DNA of 64,000 nucleotides from Cristatella mucedo (GCA_009760855.2 WPIO01000008.1:7736001-7800000), one strand, 5' to 3'. Shown: positions 20,871-58,993, counted from the stretch's first letter. Numbers and translations: made by a program. Notes: a model not told the origin generated them from the letters alone.

Positions 20871-23854
20871 TTGTGCCGCCCGCAAATGGCGCTGCGCTCG
20901 CACGCGTTCGCGCCGGCGAAATCGTTTTAAGCGGCGGCGCGCTGCTAGCTACCTTTTTCAGCTCTGCCAGCCGCGGATGTACGCGTGAACTCGGCTGGGC
21001 GAAGCGGGTCGAGCGTTGCCCGCGCCTTGCGCCGTTTCGGTACTCCGCGACGGGTCGGAGGCGAGAGAGGGCGGTAGCTGCTTGGCGACTAGTAAGTCAG
21101 CAGCGCTTGTCCGCCGTCACGTGGACGCCTGCGACCGTCGGGCTCGCGGTTGAGGGTGGGGGCGGCGGCGGCGACGAGCGGGACAAAAGTTTCGTGCGCA
21201 GTCGGCTTTCTCGCAGGCAAAGATAAAGTCGTGAAGGCGCGCGCGCGCGCATGACTCGCGAATGACCGCTCTTTGCTGCCTACTCAGCTGAGTTTGCTGC
21301 TCGCGCGCGCACCGTCAGAGCTGGGAGCCCGCTAGCGTCCGGCCTCTTTCGGTCCTCGCCCGGCCCCTTCCGGTAGTTTCGCGGCGCTCAAAGCTAAGCC
21401 TTGCGCAAATCTACTCCCTCTGCATCTTGTAGAGTCGGGCGCTTTGCCGCCGCGATCGAGCGCACGCGGGAGGGGCGGGGCGGGGCGGCGCGTCGCGGCG
21501 CCCGATCGAGGTTGCGCGACGGCTACAACGGAAGCGCTCGACGCAGCCGAACCCAGGTCGCTAGCGCGCCGCCTACGCGTCTCGCGCTCTATGAATAAAT
21601 AATTGCCCAAAGAGCTAGGATTTTCGCGTCGCCGCGTTCAGCCCGAGCGGTTTTTAAATAAGTCCTTTCGTCGAGGGCGGCCGTCGTAGGCTGCGGCCGA
21701 GGCGGATCGGCGACGCCTACAAGCGCTAGCGAGGCTGCTACCGGGCAGTGAAGACGCCGGCACGCAGCCGAGCCACCGCTCTCGCGGCGACGTCCGTCCG
21801 GTAGCTTCTGACTGCTGACTATTGTCGACATTCGATCGGGGTTTCTTGATAATGCAAGAAAGCGACTTTCGTCAGGGGGCGCGCGGCTCCGATTAAATGA
21901 GTTTCTTCGGTTAACGACGGGCGATCTGGGAAAAATCAATGGCGTCTCCCTGCCGAAGCGAGCGCGGCGCACGCGGCTGCTTGGGCGAATGCGACTGAGT
22001 GTGGAGACGCGGCCGACCTCGCCCTCGGCGAGCGCGAGCCGCTGCAGCTACCGCGTCATTCGCTGCCCGACGCCCGGATTTTCGCCGTCCGTTGCCGCCG
22101 CGGCGTTTGGCCGCGGCGGCGAAGGCGGTGACGAAGGTGGCAGCCACCGCTAGGACGTCGCGACCGACCGGGACGCTTAGTCGGCTAAGCTTGCTAAGCG
22201 GGCCAGTGAGCTCACGCGTGCTCCTCTCAGAGGCTCGGCTTAATGATTCGCGCCCCCACTTCGCGCACTGAGCACACAGCGCCGGCTGCGGCCAACAAAA
22301 GAGCCAGAAACGCGACGAGGATTCTCCTTGCGGGAGGCCGCCGCGCGCCGCCCTGCGCTGCCCGGCGGCTCAGCGCCAGCCGCCCGTCAGCTACGCGTCA
22401 TTGGCCCCCGATCAAATAGCGCTGAGCCGCCGCCGCCGCCGCTAAGCGGCCGCTATATTGCGCAAGGCGGCCGGTGCGACGGGCGCGCTCGGAAGGGTTG
22501 CGCGCTGAGCGGCTACAGTACAGTCGGTACAGTACTACCGGTACAGTGTCTGGCGAGAAATTGCAAACCGCACGAGTGGCGCTCGCACCGCGCGCAAGCG
22601 CGGCGCGTCGCTCCTACCGCCGGCAGCGCACTCGCCGTTTTCGCTCGTTGCGCATCGACGCACAGCGAACCCTCGCTGCCGCGGTGCAGGCGATGCACTA
22701 ACGGGCATAGGGGGACGAGCGGCTGGAGGTGCATCGCGAGACGCCGTCGGCTGCTGAGTACCAGCCACCCTCCCTCCACCGCCACCCAACCCGTCGATTC
22801 TCGTGCAATGGCGCGCGCGAGCGCGGCCGCTGGCTGTACTTAGCCGCTAGCGCGCCTACTAGCTCAGCTGTCCCGCCATGTAGGCCCTGGCGCTTGACAG
22901 CCGCCGTTGGCATGGAGAAGCGACGCCGCTCAATAAGGCGATTGACTTCGGCAGCCGCCTCGGCGCAGACACGCCGCGCTGTCGTCTGGGGATCTTTAGA
23001 GAGGCGGCTATCGCGGTCGCGCCGAGTTCCGGCCGGCGCTGCACGGGCCGATCTATTCACCGAACAAGCAGCGAGCGTCCTTTACCTGGCGCGGCCGCAT
23101 CAATTACTGCCGCGTCCGTTCTGCCCTCGCCGCCGCGGAAGCGCCGCGATCGGACGAAGGCGAACGACTAGAGGCGGTGGCGGCGGCGGCGACGGGACAG
23201 TCTGGCGAGCCAACAGCCGCGGCTGCCTCTGCGTCAGCGTGGTACCTGCGACGGTCCGCACTGCATTTCAGGGCAAGGCTGCGACAAGTGCGCTCCTTCG
23301 CCAGATCCGTCCCCAGAGGGCACCGCTCCGAGACGCCGAAGACGTCGAAGACGTCGACAGTAGCCGCGTGCTTCGCGTCCTGGCTGGGCCACATTTCACG
23401 CAATCAGATGCGCCGGCGCCTGCGAGCGTGCGCGCGCCGCAGCGTGCGGGAGCGCGCGCGCTTTCAACGCGCTTCGAGCTCGCCGTCCGCCCTCGGGCGC
23501 CGCTGTCAACTCGGCGACGCGCCGCTGTGCCAATAGGCGGACACAGCAGCGCTAGGAAAATCAGGTCGCTGACATGTTCGGCGGCGAAAACCTGCGACCG
23601 TCCGATAGCGATCGCGAGGTTCACCGACGCGAGCGTTTCGACGAAAAGCAAGCTCGTCGTCGCGACTTGCCGTTCGCTAGAGATCGTCTGAACGTCTTGT
23701 ACACGAGCGTCTACTGGGCGTGCCCAGCTAGCTGCACGGCGGCTTTAGCCACCAGGGGGCGGGGTTAAGGCGCTCGCACTGGGCGACCTGCGAGGCCTCT
23801 GCAGCGAGCAGGTCTTTCGTTTGCCCACCGCAAGCGGGCGGATGTAGAAATATA

Positions 23855-23975
23855 ATTAACTTGTAAAGCGCCCTAGGAGACGTAGTCGCTGTCCAGGCGC
23901 TGCACGTGTACCGCAGCGCTCGACTCCACGACCTCGGCCGTCAAAGGCGAGCACCTTAACAACCCCCTCACCCCC
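23855..23975 (-). mobile_element. SINE family B (old copy)
   Basis: GTAAAGCGCCCTAGGAGACG, CAGGCGCTGCACGTG, CCACGACCTCGGCC and GCGAGCACCTTAAC follow the SINE B order on the minus strand. The copy is diverged and GC-shifted. Confidence 0.65.
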
Positions 23976-26900
23976 CCACCGCCGGGCCTAACCTGGGCGG
24001 CATAGAGGCCGTCGGCTCTTGGGTAAAGGATGCGGTCGAATCGGCCATTTATCTTTTTTTCCCTCTCTCACTCGCACTGGCCTCTCTACTTTCAACGGAG
24101 CAGCTCGCTCGCTCGCCGCCAGCCTTCGGTTTTCTCGCGAAGGAGGAAAATGCGCCGCCGACGGCTGTCGTCGCGTCTATTTCCGCCGCCGCTCACGACA
24201 CGAGCTGCCTCGAGCTTCTTCTCTTCGGCTACGAGGCGCGCGCGCGCGGCGAGAGCGCACTCGCCGGCTGCGAATCAGCCGCCTCTGCGAGGGCTTCGCA
24301 GCAATTTAGGAGGAACGAAATTGAAAGCGAAGCAAACTACGCCGCTCCTCGTCGGCCCGGCCTCGCTAGTCGCGCCGCGCAATCGACGCTGGGCCGGGCG
24401 ACTAGCGTTCAGGACGACCCGCTCGCTCACGCCGCGCTCCGCAGCAGCTGACGGAGCGCGGCGTGCCGGCGGCGCACGGAATAAGAGCCCGGTCCGACGG
24501 AGCGGCGTCTACTCGCCAGCGGCAGCGCTGGCTCGCGCGGCCTCGCGGGCCGCGATCCGTCCGAGGTATCGGCTGCGCATCGGCTGCGACGAGCCGTCGT
24601 GCAAGCGCCATGTGGCGTCAGCGCTCGAACAGCGCCGGCGCCGGGCGCGCGTCGCCGCCTCCGAGAGCGTTCGTTTCTCGCTTCCGCTCTGAGCAGCGTC
24701 GACCGGAAGCGGAGATGCTCAAGATGCCCGGCGCGCCCTGCCAGTCGCGTCATCAAGAAAGAGTACGGTCGCGGAGAGCCGCACGGTTTTAGCACCAGCG
24801 CGGCTTGGGTGGCAGCGTCCTTGGGTCGGGCGAGCGCGACTCGTAGCGAGGCGCCACGTGGACCTGCTTTTGAAAACGAGGCCGCAGCCTGTGGCGACCG
24901 GCTGCATGCGCGGCCGTCTCGTTGGCCGTACGCGGCGTCTGGACACTGCTGTCGCAGGGTGGACTTCTGCCAAGAGGAGCGAGGTACTACGTCCGCCGAC
25001 GGACGCCTTGCTAAAAAGGGGGGGGGGGTTGTCACACGGATGCGTGCGACGTCCGGGGCGGCGACGCGCGGCGGCTGCCGGCGGCGAGATGATAGTCACT
25101 CTCGAGATCTCTCGCGAGAGAGTACGGCGCCTGCAACTGCTGCGGGCGCTCGCCCATCGCCGCGAGGCAGACGGTCGGCTGAGTCGGCGCGTTCACTTCG
25201 ATCAATGTCTTGCGCTGCGGATTATTGCGACTACGCCGACGACTCCGCCCACTGAGTAGCTTTGTCACGACGTGTCCGACGAGGGTCACGCGCGCTAGCG
25301 TCCTAAATCGATCCGATTGCGACGGCGATCGCTAGCGAGTCGTTAACGGTTCCTGAATTGTACTAATTGGAATTCGGATACGTCTGAAGCTACGCCTTAG
25401 ACGACATATAAAAATGGAAAATGGCTATAAAAATATAAAATAAAGGCGAAAAAAGGCGATCGGGTCTGACGATTAAGGTCTTATGGCGCTGCCGCGGTTG
25501 AATGGCGTTGTTAAGAGCTTGTTTTATTGAGGTTTATGGTTGTACGGGTTATCTATTTTGAACGAGGGTGAGTCGCGGTCTGCAGAGAAGGGGCAGGGGG
25601 AACGCGGGCGCAGGAGAGGATGGTAGCGAGCCGTCGCCCTGCGAGCCCAAACGAACAGTTCCTCTTTGACGTTCGGCTTTTCCGTAACGCTGCTGACTTG
25701 CTGTAGACACGTCAAACCGCAAGGAGCTCGGTATGCCACGGCCGGTGCTACCGATGCGTTGCGCACGTGTGTGGCTCGGGGAATGTACCACCATACGTTA
25801 AGGAAGCGGACTCATAATTAAGGTACGCGAAGCTCTCGCGCTCTGCACGGCGGCTGCGCCACGCCTCCGCGGTGGCTGCCTACGATCCGAGCGCCGCGGA
25901 GACGCCGCACTTCGTCTCTTTGTCACGCCTCGACGAGGAATAGCCAGCACCGGCGACGTGCGCTGCATTTTTGCCAAGGGACTTGGAGCTCAGGAGCCGT
26001 AGTGCGCTGCCTCCAAATTATGTTGTCTGACCAAGTTCATTGATGAAAAGAGCTCCAGTTACTCCTCCTTGGTTACGGAAGTAGTGGGAAACGGCGGCGG
26101 CGCCGAGACGGAGCGGCTGAAAATGCTTAGCTCAAGCGAAAGTGTAACTGCCTCTCAAATGAAGCCCTCGTTTGTTCTCTAAATTGTTTCTCTTTACATT
26201 TCGCTCGAAATCGCTTACCTCCAGACATACGCATGTGCACATGCACTCGCTGAAAGCTGGGAGAGGCGCGCAGAAACAGCTCACAGAAGTCCAAGCTGAG
26301 TAATACTGAGCGTATCGGAATGGCTCGGGCGGCGGCGGGAAGCGATCGAAAGTGCAACGGTCTCACGCACTCGGTGCAACGCTCGCGCGGTCCGCTTCGC
26401 GGTCGCTCGCACCCTGCAGGTAGGCTGGATTCGCCTACGAGACAGGTCTTCGCAGAATCTCAGGTAATCTCATTCTATAATTAACTTTCATTGCCCTAAT
26501 TAATCTACTCTCTGTCGCCGTCATTTACTCAGCCTTTCGAAGGTTCTTGAAGATGCTGCGATTGCCATCAGCTGATTCAGCCGGATGCGAAATGCCACTT
26601 CCAGCGGGTGCGCCATTCTGAGGCAACAGCGCACCAATGACGTTCGTTGCGCTCAGAGAAAGCGCACGCCCGGGCCTCGTAGCCCCAACGTCCGCCTAAG
26701 CGCGAGGCGTTGGCACTTTACGACTCCGAGCTCGAATCCTTCAGCAGGCCAGTCCTCATTTGCTGCCCTGCGCTCAAATTGCGAGCGAGCCGACGTGATC
26801 GATCGCTTTTGGATTCGATAACCAGCCTGGCGATCGGGTTTAATGCTAACCGTTGCGACTCGACGCCATTCCTCGGCAGCCCCGCGGCGTTCAAGTTGGT

Positions 26901-27481
26901 GCGCGTCCTTATCACTTCCTGGCAATCAAATTAGCGCCCGAACCGGCAGCGCACGGACGCGCGCTCGGCGGCTGCAGCGAGTCCCATTAACAGCGGCGTT
27001 TGCGCGTGAGAGCGGCGACCTTTCCTCTGGAGAGATTTCTGCGTAGCCAACCCGCGACGCAGAAATGTCTCCGCGTCTAGTCTGTCTCACTCTCGAGGAG
27101 CGAGCTCGCGATTGGCGCTTGATAAGGGCGCTCGCTCTGCCGCCGCCGCGCACTCCTAGTGGCGGGGGCGCAGCGGCTAGACACGCGGCGGCCGCACCGG
27201 ATCGCGGCCTCTGCCGCAAGGTCTCTGCGGAGCACCGCAAGGAGGCTGGACCTTCCGGCAGGCCCTTGGCTGCAAAATGGCGAGCGACGCCATTTTAAAT
27301 TCCGAAAGCAGCTCCGACTGAAGTGGCAATCGCACGGCGGCGACGAGCTGCTGAAAGAAGGACGCGAGCGTGCGCTGAACTGATCTGTCGCGCGCGGACA
27401 GTGCAGTAGAGCGTCGATAAATAGCGAACGGTCTAATAGCCTACGGCGACAGCGAGTGGAGACCCCGCGGTGGTAAGCGTC

Positions 27482-27545
27482 AGAAAGTCCGTCCGCGCGG
27501 ACGGACGTCCGCGAGAAAGTCCGTCCTCGAGCGGACGGACGTCTG
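27482..27545. repeat. Two tandem palindromes (GTCCGTCC...GGACGGAC)
   Basis: 27487-27506 is a perfect 20-bp palindrome. 27519-27540 repeats it with a TCGAGC centre. The unit, including GAGAAA before and GTC(C/T)GCGAGA after, recurs at a 32-bp offset. Confidence 0.85.
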
Positions 27546-28574
27546 CGAGAGGAGCAACTCCAGCTCGCGCCGACCGGACGTCTGTCGCCGCGTCATCCGT
27601 TCGTTAGCATCCTCGGACTGGGCGGCCTCTCGGACGAGCCTGTACAACCGCCGCCGATGCATCGCCGATGCGTCGCTTGAAGCTGCGGCTGCTGCGGCGA
27701 GTAGCTCGAACGATCTAATCGGCCGCCGGATCCCCTCTGATGATAACATCCTTCCTCCTCGACGGCAGCCGAAACGCGGCAGCAAAAACTGCCCTCCCGA
27801 CGGCTGCGAAAAAGCGCCGCCATCAGTTAAGCCGTCGTTTGTAGACGTGGCCGCGCGCGGTTCGTCTTCGACGAGCGCGAACTCGACGTCGACAAATTAA
27901 GAAACTGCGAAGGCTGAGTCGGAAATGCAGGTAGCTGGAAAGTTTGGGATCCGCGAGCGCGCGGATTCGGAGGAGCGCCCCTCGCGGCGGTGGCAGCAGC
28001 GGCGTGACTTTCGATGCGGCGAAGCTGATGATGAGCGGCAGCAACCTCAAAGGTGCGCTCGTATTTTTCGCAGCGCCCTCCGGTCCTAGCGCGCGGGGCA
28101 TTACTATTCCCACCGCCTTCCGTAAAGATTCCCCGCTCGGTGTTCTTTTTAGCACGCGGTGTGCGAGTATAGTCGTTAGCCGCCGGTAGGCCCCTCGGGT
28201 CTGAGCTCGTTCGCAATCAGTCAGCTGACCGGAGCGGATACGACAACCGGGTCTCTCAACGGCGACGGCTCCGTTGAATGCTTCACTTGACGCACAGCGG
28301 ATCCCGCTTTTGAGCGACCATGCGAATCCGGCGAATGAGAAACTCGAAAAGGAGTTTGGCCACTGGCAACGTCGTTGAGGCGCCCCGCGAACGGCTGAGA
28401 AACTCGGACGTGCTAGCCATAAACAAGTCGGCCCTATTAAACGCAGCTTAACGTGAAAAGGATGGACCGCGTCTCCACGCTCTATCGGAGCCGCAATAGA
28501 TCGCATTGTAGGCTCGCCGCAACATTGTTTAACCGGGTGGTCCAGGACGGAGCTGCAACACAAGATATCTATAA

Positions 28575-28712
28575 CAATACATATCATTTATACAGCGCCC
28601 TAAGAGAACTTAATCTCCATTCAGACGCTTCGCACATGCCACGGGGCTCGAGCCCACGACCTCGGCCAGACCTCGGTCGGGGCGAGACATTAACCGCTGG
28701 GTCATATTAGAC
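28575..28712 (-). mobile_element. SINE family B
   Basis: TATACAGCGCCCTAAGAGAA is the tail on the minus strand, then CAGACGCTTCGCACATGCC. GGGGCTCGAGCCC gives the B box and TTAACCGCTGGGTCATA the tRNA-like head. Read 5' to 3' it is a tRNA head plus a LINE-like tail. Confidence 0.8.
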
Positions 28713-29099
28713 CAGCAGGCATTGCCGCAACCTCTGCATAGAAACAGGTCGGACGCGCGCCTCGCCGCCGGAGCCTCGCATTGCGCGAGCGGCAAGGCAA
28801 AGCAGTCGACGTGTCGGTTTTTCGCGAAGGCCAGCGCCAATGTAAATGCAAAGAATCGCGGCCCACGGCCGCGTGAGGCTTATCGGGTCTCGCTCTGTCT
28901 AGCGCTCGCCCGCACATCTCCGCTCGAATGCGCAGGCGATCGCCGCAGTCCGCCGGGCGCGGCAGCGGCGGAGTCGCCGCCGCCGCCGCAGGTGGGAGCA
29001 GGCGCCGCGAAGCTGCGCCGCGCCGAGTCCGTCCGCGCCGCCGGCGCCGCCGGCGCAGTGACGCGCGCCACCGCTGGGTCGCACTCCGTCCACGTCTAC

Positions 29100-29130
29100 C
29101 GGCCGGCCGGCCGGCCGGCCGGCCGCCGCG
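29100..29130. repeat. (GGCC)n tetranucleotide run
   Basis: About seven GGCC units within the GC-rich block. Confidence 0.85.
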
Positions 29131-29363
29131 GCGTCGAGTTACGGCAAATCGTTGCCGCAGCGCATTGTGCAAACGCGGCCCGGGTCGCGCCGGAGGTGCC
29201 GCCGGCGCGAAAGGCCCGCCCCATTCAGAGCCCGCCGCCCGCCAATCGGCTGCCGGCGAAGTGGGCGGGCGTCGGGTGAAGTCGCCGACCGGCCCGCATT
29301 TAGCCTTGCACCGAGGGCGGGTGTGTCCGCTCGCAGCCGCTATTTGCGCAGGTGGCAAGTGAA

Positions 29364-29365
29364 GC

Positions 29366-29439
<74 letters not shown>

Positions 29440-29474
29440 GTGGAAACAAGGGAGAGAGAGAGAGAGAGAGAGAA
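29364..29474 (+). repeat. (GA)n microsatellite
   Basis: Two purine runs, 29364-29433 and 29453-29474, separated by GCGAGAGGTGGAAACAAGG. Confidence 0.95.
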
Positions 29475-31114
29475 GAGAGAGAGAGAAGAGGAAGACTAAA
29501 AGCACGGACGAAAAGCGGGCAGCAGCCTCCGGAGCGTCGCCTGCGTGGAGGAGACGGGACGGAGCGCGACGGAGGAAGCGAGCACGCACGCACGAAGGCC
29601 GTGAGTAGCGAGCGGCCCGCGAACCGACGCTTCGTCCCTCCGATCGCGCGGCGTCGTAGCCGCGCGAGACGCTATCTGCGGAGGAGGCGAGCGCGCACGC
29701 TATCCGGCAAGGTCCGCCTTGGCGGCGACCCGAGGCGGCATCTTCGCCGGTGCGTCGGTCTTCGCGAGCGCTGAGTAGGCGGTTTTCGCGGGTGACGAGC
29801 TCTGCATCGGCTGCTGCTGCTGGGCGGCGGCGGTCGGCGACGGCCCTAACCCTAAGCTAGGTCGGCGCGTCGGCGGCCAGTGGGCTGCCAGCACGAGGCG
29901 CCTCGCTCGGTGATGAATCGTGGGAGGCAGAGAGGAATGACTGAAAGCTCGACGCCTCAAGTGTCCTCTACTCGCGTCCTGTGCGTGGCGACACGCGTGG
30001 GAACGCGGTCGCACCCTCGCCATTCTGCTCTCTCTCTCTCTCTTTGTATCTCTTTCTCAATCTAGAGGGCAGCTCTCGAGCCAAATATGAACCGCTAGAA
30101 ACGCGCCGGTGGCTGACAGCAGTCGGCAGCACCGCAGCCCCGCCGGCAGCTGGCGCGTCAGGGTGGCGGCGCCGGTTCAGCGGGCCGGAAATGCAGCACC
30201 GCCCGCCCTCAGCCCGCTAGCGAGCGTCGGCCAAGGCTGCGGATGCCGCCGCCGCACTCGCGCCGGCGCGGGCTGGGCGACGGGGTGCGAGCGTGCACGC
30301 TCTTCGGGTCGGCGGCTCGAGCGAGCTCGTCGGAGCGCTCTCGGCGGGACGCTAATGCCGCCCGAGGCTGTCCCACTTGCCACCTCAGCGGGCGCCGCGC
30401 AGAATGCTCTCGCACCCCGAGCGCGTCATGCCCCGGCATGAGGCAAACGACGGGTGACAGATAATAAAAGCGCTGAGGCTGCTCGCGCGGCGGGAGCCGC
30501 CTCTGGCGTGCACACGACCGGGCGGCAGCCCTGCCCGGCCGTATCTTGGGCCGTGCCGGCGGCTCGACCGTACGCGGCGCAGCGCTGGCCTCGGTCTGGG
30601 CTCGTCGCCAGCTTTCCGGATTCGGCGTTCGCGAGCAAGCGGGCCTTTCATCGCAGCCCCGAAGATGGCCCGAGACCGGATCGAATAAGCCGACCCATTA
30701 TTGTCGAGATGATCGACGGGTGATTTTTGCAGGCGAAGCTACGACGGCCAGGTCACATAGTCCAGTAACCTTTCCCCGGTGTGCTGCCCGACGGCAGCAG
30801 CAGCTGCTGCTGAGGTGACTGAGGAGGACATTTCGTGGGGCGGCTTCTGCAGCCACGCCTCCTTCTGCTTCTGCAGCCGATGCCCATCAATTCAGCCTCA
30901 GCCGCCTGACGCAGGGCCGGGATAATGTTCCGGCAGGGCTTGGGGTTACTTGACTCAGAGTGACGCTAAAGGATTCGTCTGACATTGGGCAGTGCCCCCT
31001 CCCCAAGCCCGAAGAGGGCAGGCCCACTTGCCATGCCAAGGGATGCTGTGCAGAAGGGCAGGACAGGCACACAAGACGAGGGGGCGGCTCCTCGCATGGC
31101 TGCAGTCAGGCCAG

Positions 31115-32062
31115 GATATTCCAGAGACAATGATGATAAAACTAACCTATTAGTTATGGGCAAAGCAAGTGTGATTCGGAAATTGGAAAGGCTAACACTC
31201 AAAATTGGCTCTGCCAGCATATTTTCTGTTGAATCAGCACGAAATCTAGGTGTCATGTTCCAAAGTGACCTCTCGGTTAGACGACCATGTCGGCTCTACA
31301 ATCAAGTCTGCCTACTTCCAGCGACATAACATTGCTAAAATTCGGGATTGTTTAGATAAGGTTAACACGTCTAAGTTGGTCCACACATTTGCGATATCCC
31401 GTCTTGACTTCTGTAACTCACTGCTTGCTGGCCTACCGGCATGTGCAATCAGGCGATTGCAGCTGGTGCAAAACTCTGCTTGTCTGTCGTGTGCGTCGCA
31501 GTTGCCACACCACACCACTTCTTGCCGACCTGCACTGGCTACCAGTCAAGCAACGGATCATCTTCAAGGTTTTGTAGCTCATTTTTAGGTCACTTCATTC
31601 TCTGGCTCCAGCCTATCTCTCAGATCTACTCCCCCACCAGGCCAAGCACAGTACCACCTGCTTTTCGGGATCTAACAGTTTACCAATACCTGTACAAACC
31701 TCAAGCCCTTTGGAGACTGCATTTACGTTCCCAAAGCCTGGAACTCACTCCCGACTTGCGTCACAGCATCCCCTTACTTGACCACGTTAAAGAACTTAAA
31801 AAATGTAGGACATCATTTAGTGGGTCCCTGTGATTTGTTCTTTATGTGCTTATGTGTGCTGACACTGCACATGCTGCCACTAACCACACTTGCATGCTGA
31901 CCCTTTATATGTGACCCCTAACCAAGTTATTCATGTTGTTTATCAAGCATAATATTTCTCACCATTCAATCGCGTTTCCCTTTGCAGCAAGTGTAAAGCG
32001 CCTAGAAAGAGATTGAGTTCTCTGAGTATGGGCTTTATCAAGTATTATTATTATTATTAATT
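31115..32062 (+). mobile_element. LINE, 5'-truncated, 3' end intact
   Basis: The ORF2 C-terminal region starts with LLVMGKASVIRKLERLTLKI and continues with RLDFCNSLLAGLPACAIRRL and LADLHWLPVKQRIIFKVL, in frames broken by indels. The 3' UTR then has GTAAAGCGCCTAGAAAGAGA and the TATTATTATTATTA tail. This is the best 3' end in the window and the reference for the minus-strand copies at 8.4 and 18.6 kb. Confidence 0.85.
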
Positions 32063-32399
32063 TTTAACCTCTCCACCGCCGGCGCTATAATCAGCGCTGG
32101 GCAAATACTGTACTAGCTGCACCTCTTGACGTGCTCCTGCGTAGTCCCACGGTCGCAGGGTGTGCAGAGACACGGAGGCGATCAAACATGAAGTCCCACA
32201 GTGTCAAGTGTCCACAGCCTCTTCTGCCTCTGCATGGAATTTCCCATCAAGTCGCTGTGCTTGTGAGCTATTCTTTGCGTCTTCCGATGGCTAGAGTAGA
32301 AAAAAACTACCACGTAAATCACAGGCCCCCCCTCCAGACGCCTGATGGGTTAGGTTGCTCAAGACTCTGCTCTTTAAATTAGTAGATTCAATAAATAAA
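32063..32399. other. Gene-free spacer
   Basis: No coding or repeat signal recognised. Confidence 0.5.
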
Positions 32400-32545
32400 T
32401 TCCAGCTGATTTAACAGCCTCATTTGTTTAGCGATAGAAAAGCCTTAACGGCTATCGCCACCACTTACAGTTGTCAATAAAGAATCGCCGCTGCCGGATT
32501 CGAAGCTACGACCGCAGCCGTGAAGAGCGAGCCTCACCCCACCTC
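32400..32545 (-). mobile_element. SINE family A (diverged)
   Basis: CAGCTGATTTAACAGCCTCA, AAAGCCTTAACGGCTATCGC and a B-box-like GGATTCGAAGC in the usual order on the minus strand. Confidence 0.7.
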
Positions 32546-33077
32546 TTGGACTTTCACGGCCCCTACCTTTGCTGTAGAGCAAGAGGTCTCCGATGGAATC
32601 TCCTCCGAGGGCGTCCTCAGAGGGTGGAGCTGTCTTTTTATTCCTAATTGCCTCCCCACTAGACGCCGACTTCCGGAGACAGCCGGATATGTCACGGCAG
32701 TACGGTTTGGACTGCCTTAAAGTCGTGCGACCTGGATGGTCGAAAGTTCTTTCACGGTGGACCAGGGAGGAGAAAGGACCAGGGGTGAGGGACGCGGGGA
32801 CCTCGAGTCAAGTAGAGCCTTGAGCTCTGTCTGTGCGCACTAGGAGGCCGGGGCTCCGGATGTAGCCGAGGCCGAGGTGACATCCGCTGTCGTCAACGCT
32901 TGCTGATTTCTGCTGCTGCTGTTACCCTGCCTTCGGCCAAAGCTGCTGCAGTGGTAGTGATGTGAGACGTTACTAGTATCGCTCCACTGCTTCGTTTTGC
33001 AGTGCTTCGCATGAGTCATTTGAGACAGATCGAGGGCTCACAGCAGCACGTCTGACCGGCGTGGTCCGTGTCTGTCC

Positions 33078-58269
<25,192 letters not shown>

Positions 58270-58785
58270 GACGGAAGTGCTGCTCAAAGACAGCAGCGGT
58301 GGCGCAATAGCCTTCGTGGCTGCTGTCACCGCCTTCCGGTTAACTGCCAGTCGGGGGGGGGTGTGTGCTTGCAGCTGGCCAATGAAGGACAGACATTGCT
58401 GCCTGCTGAGACTTGACTGAGTTGTCTGTCTGTCTGTCAGTCTCTCTCTCTCTCTCTCTCTCTTTCTCGGTGGTGTGACATATTGCCACATCTGCCTCAA
58501 TGCACATACGTGCAGTTTATGCTTGCTAATGACCTCAATCGAGGTCTTGCTACAGCAGCTCATTTCTGGTCGGCCACCTTGATACAAGCTGACATTTTGC
58601 TTTGTGGTCGTTGGGGACCAGATGCCCAACGGAGGCTAGAAACTCCACCTACCTTGGCTTGGCAGTCACACTGCCACCTGCTGCTCCGAGATGGGGGAGG
58701 CAGGTGGTGCCAGCCAATGGCTGCATGGGATGGTGCTTAGCTGTGTGGGGCTGCTTACATGCTTGCTTTTCTAGTGCTGCTTTAC

Positions 58786-58791
58786 ATTAAA
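58786..58791 (+). terminator. Possible poly(A) signal ATTAAA for DDR
   Basis: The commonest variant signal, 517 bp after the DDR stop. No AATAAA was noticed nearer. Confidence 0.35.
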
Positions 58792-58865
58792 GCTCCCTTC
58801 TGCAACATGCTCACCCCGACACACTGCCATATCGTCGGTGATATTGTCACCAGCCCGTTTGAACT

Positions 58866-58993
58866 GGGTTCAAGCAAAGCCACCGAGAGTGACAATTACA
58901 GCGATCCCATCAGCTTTAGCTTTAGCATTAGTGGGTTCAAGCAAAGCCACCGAGAGTGACAATTACAGCGATTCCATCAGCTAGCAGCTTTAG
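58866..58993. repeat. 67-bp tandem duplication
   Basis: GGGTTCAAGCAAAGCCACCG to CATCAGC is repeated at 58933 with one clear base change (GATCCC to GATTCC). Confidence 0.9.

Larger units (their letters stand above)
19839..30750. other. 11-kb GC- and CpG-rich block without a recognised gene
   Basis: CG dinucleotides are abundant throughout and (CCG)n, (GC)n and (GGCC)n runs are common. Many overlapping ORFs up to about 320 codons occur on both strands, but their composition (Arg/Ala/Pro/Ser) is what GC-rich random DNA gives, and I see no domain or motif. An AT-rich window at 25370-25450 and two SINE B copies interrupt it. It could be a large CpG island or 5' regulatory domain for the downstream receptor gene, a GC-rich repeat block, or an undetected noncoding gene. 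Both edges lie near LINE fragments. Confidence 0.6.

Noticed and set aside
29846-29860. Telomere-like CCCTAACCCTAA
   Set aside because: Only two units inside unique DNA; chance occurrence is likely.
22328-30651. Many long ORFs on both strands (up to about 320 codons)
   Set aside because: They overlap in several frames, are Arg/Ala/Pro/Ser-rich and show no domain or splice context; low stop frequency in GC-rich DNA explains them.
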